Source: Mammaliicoccus sp. Dog046 (GTDB lineage Bacteria; Bacillota; Bacilli; Staphylococcales; Staphylococcaceae). From it: a DNA stretch of 64,000 nt. The stretch covers positions 584,206 through 648,205 of the forward strand of contig NZ_CP120131.1 in NCBI RefSeq assembly GCF_034039665.1. Direction: 5' to 3'. Of the stretch, positions 58,137-64,000 are shown piece by piece; position 1 is the first letter of the stretch; each line of letters starts with the position of its first letter. The position numbers were made by a program, and so were the translations under genes. The notes under the pieces were generated by a model, which saw only the letters and a program-made list of their open reading frames with translations, had not been told where the DNA came from and ran no database searches.

Positions 58137-58712
58137 ATGAATGCAGAATTACTATTACAAAATTTAAAAGCACTTAAAGATACATTTGAACAAGAGGAAC
58201 AAAATTTAACACAGTTAGATAGAGTGATTGGCGACGGTGACCATGGCGTTAATATGTTAAGAGGATTTAAAGCTGTAGATGAAAAAGTATCTGGAACAAC
58301 AATCAGTGAAGTATTGAAATCGACAGGTATGACATTAATGAGTTCAGTCGGTGGTGCTTCTGGCCCACTTTATGGATTCAGCTTCGTTAAAATGGCTGGC
58401 GTAGATGAAGATGAAATCACTTCGGATAATCTAAAATCATTTATAGACGAGTTTAAAAATGCTGTGGCTACACGAGGTAAAGTAACAGGTGGAGAAAAAA
58501 CAATGTATGATGTTTTATTGAAAGCATCTAAACATCTAGAAGAAGGTCAACCGTTAACAAATGAAGTGTTACAACAATTTGCTGATGAAACAAAAGAATT
58601 AGAAGCAACTAAAGGTAGAGCGGCTTATTTTAAAAAAGATTCAGTCGGACATATTGATCCAGGTGCACAAAGCATGGTGTATGTCTTAAATGCAATCAGT
58701 AAGGATGTGTAA
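58137..58712 (+). CDS. dhaL: Dihydroxyacetone kinase, ADP-binding subunit DhaL
   Basis: A 191-residue all-helical DhaL, which holds ADP/ATP as a permanent cofactor re-phosphorylated by DhaM. I-G-D-G-D-H-G-V-N-M (metal-binding aspartates D33 and D35, H36) and S-S-V-G-G-A-S-G-P-L-Y are family motifs. G-R-A-A-Y near the end is also conserved. It is two bases upstream of dhaM. Confidence 0.93.
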   Translation: MNAELLLQNLKALKDTFEQEEQNLTQLDRVIGDGDHGVNMLRGFKAVDEKVSGTTISEVLKSTGMTLMSSVGGASGPLYGFSFVKMAGVDEDEITSDNLKSFIDEFKNAVATRGKVTGGEKTMYDVLLKASKHLEEGQPLTNEVLQQFADETKELEATKGRAAYFKKDSVGHIDPGAQSMVYVLNAISKDV

Positions 58713-58714
58713 AT

Positions 58715-59080
58715 ATGGCTACAATCGGTATTATCAGTCACAGTAATGATATTGCTCAAGGTGTTAAAGCATTATTAGAACAAATGTCTCCGAGTGTAAC
58801 GGTTATTGCTAAAGGTGGCACTAATGAAGGTGGCATTGGGACAAGTATTGATACAGTCAATGAAGTGATTAATGAAATGGAAGAAGATGCGATGCTCTTT
58901 TATGATATTGGCTCTTCTGAAATGAATTTAGAAATGGCACTTGATTTGTATGAAGGAACGCTTCAGTTGTACAAAGTAGATGCTCCAATCGTTGAAGGTG
59001 CTTTTTTAGCGAGTGTTTCACTTTCAACAGGTGCAACGATTGAAGAAGCAATCAAAAGTGTCGAAAAAGAGTTTTCATAA
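58715..59080 (+). CDS. dhaM: PTS-dependent dihydroxyacetone kinase phosphotransferase DhaM
   Basis: A 121-residue EIIA-mannose-like DhaM with the phosphohistidine H9 in I-I-S-H-S. It transfers phosphate from HPr to DhaL-bound ADP. It is the short single-domain form found in Firmicutes, without the HPr and EI-like domains of E. coli DhaM. F-Y-D-I-G-S-S-E-M-N is a family motif. It is the last gene of dhaKLM. Confidence 0.93.
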   Translation: MATIGIISHSNDIAQGVKALLEQMSPSVTVIAKGGTNEGGIGTSIDTVNEVINEMEEDAMLFYDIGSSEMNLEMALDLYEGTLQLYKVDAPIVEGAFLASVSLSTGATIEEAIKSVEKEFS

Positions 59081-59116
59081 GTAGGTCTAGATTTATACAA
59101 TTTAATGAAAAATAAA

Positions 59117-59125
59117 TGTTATAAT
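59117..59125 (+). promoter_or_regulatory. Extended -10 promoter of the FadR-type regulator
   Basis: TGTTATAAT, a TGn-TATAAT extended -10, lies about 40 bp before the start with no good -35. It would let the regulator be expressed apart from dhaKLM. Confidence 0.5.
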
Positions 59126-59163
59126 TGCTCTACGAATGTAATATACAAGGTGGAGAAATAAAC

Positions 59164-59865
59164 ATGAAGATATCGAACAAGAAATTATATGAAAAAGTTG
59201 CTGATGTCATCATTTTAGATATTAATGAAGGTCGATTAAGTACAGGAGATAGATTACCTTCAATAAAAGCATTATCTGAGAATTTTGGTGTAGGTCAGGC
59301 GACAATTCGTGAATCATTAAATGCATTAAGAGCGATGGGTTATGTAGAAATTAAACATGGTAAAGGTACATTTATCGTTGAAAAAGAAGAACCACGATTT
59401 AACGTCGATGCAGTTTGTGGGGATATGAAAGATATTGAAAACTTATTAGAAGTCCGCAATATCGTTGAAGTAGGTCTTGCAAGACTTGCTGCTAAAAATC
59501 GAACTGAACAAGATTTATCTGAAATAGAACAAGCACTGCGCGATATGGAAGAAGCCATTAAAGAGAGCAAGTTAGGGGAGACACCAGATTTAGCATTCCA
59601 CCTTGCAATCGCAAAAGCATCTAAGAACGATATATTAATTCAAATATTAGAAAATGTTTCAGATATTATGCAAAATACAATGAAAGAAACAAGAAGAGTT
59701 TATTTATATACGAAAAGTAAATCTATAGAGAAACTCTACAACGAACATAAAGAAATATATGAAGCGATAAAAGTACAAGATGATACATTAGCACAAGACA
59801 AAATGGCATTTCATTTAAGTGAAGTAGAAAAAGTCGTGTTAAGTAATATAAACAATCAAGAGTAA
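59164..59865 (+). CDS. GntR/FadR-family transcriptional regulator (probable LutR)
   Basis: A 233-residue regulator. The N-terminal GntR winged HTH has L-S-T-G-D-R-L-P-S-I-K-A-L-S-E-N-F-G-V-G-Q-A-T-I-R-E-S-L. The C-terminal all-helical FCD domain holds D-L-A-F-H-L-A-I-A and H-x-E-I-Y-E-A-I metal/effector positions. FadR-branch regulators usually control oxidative pathways of organic acids. The neighbouring lutABC operon is the best candidate target; dhaKLM is the alternative. The ATG at 59164 has AAGGTGGAG upstream. Confidence 0.82.
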   Translation: MKISNKKLYEKVADVIILDINEGRLSTGDRLPSIKALSENFGVGQATIRESLNALRAMGYVEIKHGKGTFIVEKEEPRFNVDAVCGDMKDIENLLEVRNIVEVGLARLAAKNRTEQDLSEIEQALRDMEEAIKESKLGETPDLAFHLAIAKASKNDILIQILENVSDIMQNTMKETRRVYLYTKSKSIEKLYNEHKEIYEAIKVQDDTLAQDKMAFHLSEVEKVVLSNINNQE

Positions 59866-59868
59866 GTA

Positions 59869-59906
59869 AAAACACCAATCTGACTATTTTAGATTGGTGT
59901 TTTTTA
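59869..59906 (+). terminator. Terminator after the FadR-type gene
   Basis: AAAACACCAATCT and AGATTGGTGTTTT pair around GACTATTTT and end in T6. Confidence 0.9.
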
Positions 59907-59935
59907 TTAGTATTTTTACACACAAGGTCATATGA

Positions 59936-59971
59936 TGACTTAGCAAATTATGCTATAATATTGCTAAGTCA
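59936..59971 (+). promoter_or_regulatory. lutABC promoter/operator
   Basis: An extended -10 TGCTATAAT (59951-59959) lies inside an 11-bp perfect inverted repeat: TGACTTAGCAA at 59936-59946 and TTGCTAAGTCA at 59961-59971. An inner TAGCA-AATTA-TGCTA pair (59941-59955) overlaps it. Symmetry around the -10 points to a repressor site, probably for the FadR-type regulator encoded just upstream. Confidence 0.65.
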
Positions 59972-60080
59972 AATTATTAAATAGAGGTATTAATTCTTTA
60001 ATTGAAAGAAAATAGAACCTTTAAAAATAATTTATGGGCATTAAAATTTTAAAGCAAAATATAATAAGGGTGGTTATATT

Positions 60081-60815
60081 ATGAAGGTGAGTTTATTTTC
60101 TACATGTTTAGTAGAAGCTTTAAACACACGTGTAGGCATTGCAACAGTTGAGCTGTTAGAAAGATTGGGCTGTGAAGTGGACTATCCAGCTAGTCAAGTT
60201 TGTTGTGGTCAACCTGCATTCAATTCTGGTTATGTTGAAGAGGCTAAGAAAGCAGCAAAATTGATGATCAATGCTTTTGCTGATTCAGAATATGTCGTTA
60301 GTCCTTCTGGGAGCTGTATTACAATGTTTAAACATTATCCAGATGTGTTTGAAGATGATAAGGAATGGTATGCAAGAGCTAAAGCGTTAAGTGATAAATC
60401 GTATGAATTAACTCAATTTATTGTGGATGTATTAAAAGTAACGGATGTCGGTGCACATTTAAAAGGCATAGCAACAGTACATCCTTCGTGTCACATGACA
60501 AGACTTCTTGGTGTTGTTGATCAACCGAAAGCTTTATTAGAACAAGTGGATGGCTTAGAGTTGGTTGAATTACCTCATTACTATAATTGTTGTGGATTTG
60601 GTGGGACTTTTGCAGTGAAGATGGGAGACGTTTCTACAGAAATGGTTGATGAAAAAGTAGACTCAATCTTAGCAACGGGTGCTGAATACCTGATTGGTGG
60701 AGACGCAAGTTGTTTAATGAATATTGAAGGACGATTAAAACGTCGTGGTGCAAATGTTAAAGTATTGCACATTGCTGAAGTATTGAATAATCAAATAGCA
60801 AAGGCGGTGCAATAA
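60081..60815 (+). CDS. lutA: Lactate utilization protein A
   Basis: A 244-residue LutA of the iron-sulfur oxidoreductase family with two CCG cysteine-rich domains ([10 protein letters not shown] and N-C-C-G-F-G-G, each with upstream S/T-C partner sites). It also has P-S-C-H-M-T-R. With LutB and LutC it forms a cytosolic complex oxidising L-lactate to pyruvate. AAGGGTGG precedes the ATG at 60081. It is 1 nt from lutB. Confidence 0.93.
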   Translation: MKVSLFSTCLVEALNTRVGIATVELLERLGCEVDYPASQVCCGQPAFNSGYVEEAKKAAKLMINAFADSEYVVSPSGSCITMFKHYPDVFEDDKEWYARAKALSDKSYELTQFIVDVLKVTDVGAHLKGIATVHPSCHMTRLLGVVDQPKALLEQVDGLELVELPHYYNCCGFGGTFAVKMGDVSTEMVDEKVDSILATGAEYLIGGDASCLMNIEGRLKRRGANVKVLHIAEVLNNQIAKAVQ

Positions 60816-60816
60816 T

Positions 60817-62247
60817 ATGGCAATGCGTATCGGTGATAAAACATTTAAAGAAGCGTTCAAAGTTGAAAGTAAAGATACATTTATGAGAGGTGCAGTGAGT
60901 TCTGCACAAGATAGATTAAGAGATCGAAAGTTACAAGCGCAAGAAGATTTAGGTAATTGGGAAGAATGGCGAAATCATGCAGAAGAAATTAGACAGCATA
61001 CCCTTTCAAACTTAGACTACTATCTAGATATGTTAGCTAATAATGTTTCTGAACTTGGTGGACATGTTTATTTTGCGAGCACACCTGAAGAGGCAAATGC
61101 GTATGTAACAGATATATTGAAGAAAAAAGAAGCTAAAAAAGTAGCTAAATCAAAATCAATGGTAACAGAAGAAATCAATTTGAACGAAGCAATGGAGAAA
61201 GCTGGCTGTGAAGTAGTCGAAACAGATTTAGGGGAATATATTTTACAAATTGATGATCATAACCCACCATCACACATTGTTGCGCCAGCACTTCATAAAA
61301 ATCGAATGCAAATAAAAGAAACATTACATGAAAAACTTGGATATGAAGGTACAGAAGATCCAGATGAAATGACTTCATTTGTAAGAAAGAAATTAAGACA
61401 GGATTTCTTAACTGCAGATGTTGGCATTACTGGGTGTAACTTTGCTGTAGCAGAAAGTGGAAGTTTCACATTAGTGACAAATGAAGGTAATGCGCGCATG
61501 GTTACGACGTTACCTAAGACTCAAATTACAGTTATGGGTATGGAACGAATCGTGCCAACACATGAAGAGTTAGAAGTACTTGTTGGTATGTTAACGAGAA
61601 GTGCAGTAGGACAGAAGTTAACAAGTTATGTAACAACTTTAACAGGACCAAGAGGCATTGGTGAAATTGATGGGCCGGAAGAATTTCATCTTGTCATTAT
61701 AGATAATGGACGTTCAAAAATATTAGGCACACAATTCCAATCAATCCTACAATGTATTAGATGTGCGGCGTGTGTCAATGTATGTCCAGTTTATAGACAT
61801 TCAGGTGGTCATAGTTATGGATCAATTTATCCAGGACCAGTTGGGGCAGTCTTGTCACCATTATTAGGTGGATATGAAGATTATGGTCAACTACCATATG
61901 CGTCGTCTTTATGTGCGGCATGTACGGAAGCATGTCCAGTTAAAATCCCGTTACATGACTTATTATTAAAACATAGACAAGTCGAAGCGGAACAACAAAA
62001 ATCAACACCAAAGTCAGAACGTATGTTAATGAAAGGTTTTGGATTTGGCGCTACAAAACCAACGCTATTTAAATATAGTATGAAATTAGCGCGACCAATG
62101 ATGAAACCATTTAGCGACGATGAATCCATTCATAAAGGACCATCTGCACTTCATTCATGGACTCAGTCTAGAGATTTTCCACTTCCAGATGAACAAAGGT
62201 TTAAAGATTGGATGCAGAATCACTTAAAAGAAAGGGACGATAAATAA
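60817..62247 (+). CDS. lutB: Lactate utilization iron-sulfur protein B
   Basis: A 476-residue LutB. An N-terminal LUD domain (about residues 60-300; [12 protein letters not shown]) is followed by a ferredoxin-type region with two 4Fe-4S clusters, [12 protein letters not shown] and C-A-A-C-T-E-A-C-P, and a helical tail. It is the electron-transfer core of the LutABC complex. One nt after lutA; overlaps lutC by one base. Confidence 0.95.
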   Translation: MAMRIGDKTFKEAFKVESKDTFMRGAVSSAQDRLRDRKLQAQEDLGNWEEWRNHAEEIRQHTLSNLDYYLDMLANNVSELGGHVYFASTPEEANAYVTDILKKKEAKKVAKSKSMVTEEINLNEAMEKAGCEVVETDLGEYILQIDDHNPPSHIVAPALHKNRMQIKETLHEKLGYEGTEDPDEMTSFVRKKLRQDFLTADVGITGCNFAVAESGSFTLVTNEGNARMVTTLPKTQITVMGMERIVPTHEELEVLVGMLTRSAVGQKLTSYVTTLTGPRGIGEIDGPEEFHLVIIDNGRSKILGTQFQSILQCIRCAACVNVCPVYRHSGGHSYGSIYPGPVGAVLSPLLGGYEDYGQLPYASSLCAACTEACPVKIPLHDLLLKHRQVEAEQQKSTPKSERMLMKGFGFGATKPTLFKYSMKLARPMMKPFSDDESIHKGPSALHSWTQSRDFPLPDEQRFKDWMQNHLKERDDK

Positions 62248-62939
62248 TGGCTGGAAAAATTCAAAATAGAACAACGTTCTTAAATAATATATCTGAACAA
62301 CTAGGTCGTCCTAAACCAATTAAAGTCAATAAACCTGAGTGGTCACATCGTCCACAAGATGAGACGTTAACAGATTTAAATCAAACTCAACTCGTTGAAT
62401 TACTTGAAGAACAATGTAAGAAGATTCATACAGGGTTTGTTCAGACAAAACGTGAACAATTAGATGAAACTTTGACACAAGTTATTGATCAATATGGAAA
62501 TGGTGAAGTCATCGCATGGAATGATTCACGATTTGAAGAAAATAAAATTAACTTAGAACGTCATAATACTTATATTTGGGACGAAAGTAAGGGAGAAGAA
62601 AATAGAATCATTGCAGAAAGAGCGAATATAGGTATAACTTTTAGTGATACGACATTAGCAGAAAGTGGGACAGTCGTTTTATACGCTGGAAAAGGAAAAG
62701 GTAGAAGCGTGAGTTTATTACCGACACATTATATAGCGATTATTCCAAAATCAACAATCGTGCCAAGATATACACAAGCAGCCCAAGAAATGAATAAGAT
62801 GATGGATTCTGAAGAACGATTCCCATCATGTATTAATTTAATTTCTGGTCCATCTAACTCAGCAGATATAGAAATGGAATTAGTAGTAGGTGTGCATGGT
62901 CCAGTAAAAGCAACATATATAATAGTAGAAGATATATAA
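62247..62939 (+). CDS. lutC: Lactate utilization protein C
   Basis: A 230-residue LUD-domain protein, with G-I-T-F-S-D-T-T-L-A-E-S-G-T-V-V in the core and S-G-P-S-N-S-A-D-I-E-M-E near the end. It completes LutABC and overlaps lutB by one base. A terminator follows immediately. Confidence 0.94.
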   Translation: MAGKIQNRTTFLNNISEQLGRPKPIKVNKPEWSHRPQDETLTDLNQTQLVELLEEQCKKIHTGFVQTKREQLDETLTQVIDQYGNGEVIAWNDSRFEENKINLERHNTYIWDESKGEENRIIAERANIGITFSDTTLAESGTVVLYAGKGKGRSVSLLPTHYIAIIPKSTIVPRYTQAAQEMNKMMDSEERFPSCINLISGPSNSADIEMELVVGVHGPVKATYIIVEDI

Positions 62940-62943
62940 AATG

Positions 62944-62985
62944 AAAGCTGATGAACACAAGTGAACTGTGTTCATCAGCTTTTTA
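62944..62985 (+). terminator. Terminator of lutABC
   Basis: AAAGCTGATGAACACA and TGTGTTCATCAGCTTT form a 16-bp perfect stem with T5. Confidence 0.93.
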
Positions 62986-62994
62986 TATTGATAT

Positions 62995-63072
62995 GAGATA
63001 TCGTGCGATAAGGTATCAATCGCACGAAGAGTTGGTGGTTAGTGTCGAGATATCGTGCGATTCAGCATCAAA
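62995..63072. repeat. 52-bp repeat array, two units, second truncated
   Basis: The first unit starts at 62995 (GAGATATCGTGCGATAAG) with the CGCACGAAGAGTT end and linker. The second starts at 63047, 52 bp later, and breaks off after GATTCAGCATCAAA, losing its right arm where an unrelated hairpin begins. This is the only copy of the family not between convergent genes. Confidence 0.9.
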
Positions 63073-63106
63073 AAAAGCGATAAGCTTCAGGAGGCTTATC
63101 GCTTTT
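63073..63106 (+). terminator. Hairpin with T run adjoining the truncated repeat
   Basis: AAAAGCGATAAGC and GCTTATCGCTTTT form a 13-bp perfect stem around TTCAGGAG. It looks like a second terminator for lutABC and replaces the missing right arm of the repeat. Confidence 0.75.
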
Positions 63107-63157
63107 GGGTATATAACCCAACAGTTCCATAATCATATATAAAGACGTTCACAGTGA

Positions 63158-63182
63158 ATGACAATTTAAAATAAATTGTCAT
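63158..63182. other. 11-bp perfect inverted repeat upstream of the AbgT gene
   Basis: ATGACAATTTA and TAAATTGTCAT flank AAA, forming a 25-bp palindromic element in an otherwise plain A/T-rich gap (63107-63324). It may be an operator or a transcript hairpin. A small TTCAC-A-GTGAA repeat lies just before it. Confidence 0.5.
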
Positions 63183-63324
63183 CTGTATCTTTAGTATATA
63201 GTCACGTGTGTGGTTTATCAACGTTAATAGCTAAAAAAATATATCAAATTTACACTGATAATATGCGTTGTAAAAGTACTTGTTAATACATTTTATAATA
63301 TTATTGTATTAATTTATCAGAAAC

Positions 63325-63353
63325 TTCAAAATATACAGAATCTTTGATATAAT
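63325..63353 (+). promoter_or_regulatory. Promoter of the AbgT-type transporter gene
   Basis: TTCAAA (63325-63330) and TATAAT (63348-63353) are separated by 17 bp, 34 bp before the start codon. Confidence 0.7.
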
Positions 63354-63387
63354 GTTTTTAATTTGGATATGAGAGGAGAATGATTAT

Positions 63388-64000
63388 ATGAATCAAACTA
63401 GACAAAAAGTTTCGCTCGTAAACAGGTTTTTGAATCTGATTGAAAAGGTAGGTAATCGTTTACCTGACCCAAGTATTTTGTTCTTCTTTTTATGTGCAGG
63501 TTTAATTGTACTTTCATGGTTTATTTCATTATTTGATATTAAAGTTAAAAATCCAGGATCGGGAAAAACGATTGAAGTAACGAATCTTATATCAAGAGAA
63601 GGTTTTAGTAAGATTATAAGTGAATCGATTACTAACTTTTCAGAGTTCCCTGCTTTAGGATTAGTATTAGCAGTTATGTTAGGGATTGGTGTTGCTGAAA
63701 AAACGGGTTATTTTGATAAGTTGATGATATTAGTTGTTCAGAAAGCACCTAGAAAAATCATTGTTCCGATTATTATTTTTGTTGGTATTATCGGTAACTC
63801 AGCTGGAGACGCTGCACCAGTAGTACTACCTCCATTAACTGCGCTTGTATTTATTAAGTTGGGTTATCATCCAATAGCAGGTCTTGCTATGGCATATGCT
63901 TCGGCATTAGGTGCATTCGCGGCTAATGTAACTTTAGGTATGAGTGATGCACTTGTTTATGCATTCACGAAACCTGCTGCTGAAATTATTGATAAAGATA
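63388..64000 (+). CDS. AbgT family transporter (3' truncated by window)
   Basis: The first 204 residues of a membrane transporter. It has a cytoplasmic start, a TM with L-P-D-P-S-I-L-F-F-F-L-C, an extracytoplasmic stretch, then L-G-I-G-V-A-E-K-T-G and G-N-S-A-G-D-A-A-P-V-V-L-P-P-L, motifs of the AbgT (p-aminobenzoyl-glutamate/drug) family. Members import p-aminobenzoyl-glutamate in E. coli or export sulfonamides in others; the role here is undetermined. GAGAGGAG precedes the ATG. The C-terminal half is outside the window. Confidence 0.85.
   Translation, partial: MNQTRQKVSLVNRFLNLIEKVGNRLPDPSILFFFLCAGLIVLSWFISLFDIKVKNPGSGKTIEVTNLISREGFSKIISESITNFSEFPALGLVLAVMLGIGVAEKTGYFDKLMILVVQKAPRKIIVPIIIFVGIIGNSAGDAAPVVLPPLTALVFIKLGYHPIAGLAMAYASALGAFAANVTLGMSDALVYAFTKPAAEIIDKD

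Noticed and set aside
62951..63142. Small ORF downstream of lutC
   Set aside because: It lies in the terminator and repeat region with no ribosome site.

Overview
The window is a low-GC Firmicute chromosome segment. It is almost certainly from the Staphylococcaceae: a Staphylococcus or, more likely, a sciuri-group Mammaliicoccus-type species. Reasons are the gene order (moaA end, femX, RND transporter, topB, purine permease, then the S10-spc-alpha ribosomal clusters), the FemX protein needed for glycine-bridged peptidoglycan, the zinc-type S14, TTG/GTG starts behind strong AGGAGG sites, and protein sequences that match remembered staphylococcal ribosomal proteins. The genus assignment is inference.

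Layout. 1-14.5 kb holds the 3' end of moaA, an SDR enzyme, a Bcr/CflA-type MFS pump, femX, a 1047-residue RND transporter, a PLP aminotransferase, a YbaK deacylase, an AEC transporter, the glucose pair glcU-gdh and a GNAT enzyme. 14.6-18.7 kb holds topB and an NCS2 purine permease. 18.8-33.1 kb is the S10-spc-alpha supercluster (rpsJ to rplQ, with secY, adk, infA and rpoA), followed at 33.4-37.8 kb by ecfA1-ecfA2-ecfT-truA and rplM-rpsI with an L13-type leader. From 37.8 kb the window is accessory and metabolic: a lone PD-(D/E)xK nuclease-like gene, a PRD regulator with its fructose/mannose-type PTS, a CMD-family/Lrp divergent pair, HAD, VOC, DinB and DUF1272 genes, an MDR oxidoreductase, a MarR/YhgE pair, a complete maltodextrin operon (malK-E-F-G-R-A), dhaKLM, a FadR-type regulator, lutABC and the start of an AbgT transporter.

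Functional picture. The right half is carbon acquisition: PTS sugar, maltodextrin ABC uptake with hydrolysis, dihydroxyacetone phosphorylation from PEP, and lactate oxidation. The mal promoter carries a perfect cre-type site and LacI-type operators. The dha promoter has a cre-like site. The lut promoter is an extended -10 enclosed by an 11-bp inverted repeat.

Most unusual content. Three unrelated families of short, exactly periodic, hairpin-forming intergenic arrays lie at operon ends. One is a 52-bp unit at four loci (7, 3, 2 and 1 copies). One is a 130-bp composite with eight alternating hairpins at 7.7-8.2 kb. One is a 40-bp unit with seven copies at 56.8-57.06 kb. In the 52-bp family the complete arrays end with a unit whose palindrome is closed, while internal units end differently. 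No protein-coding defence system or CRISPR array was found. The periodic arrays and the structured infA leader are the best candidates for something undescribed.
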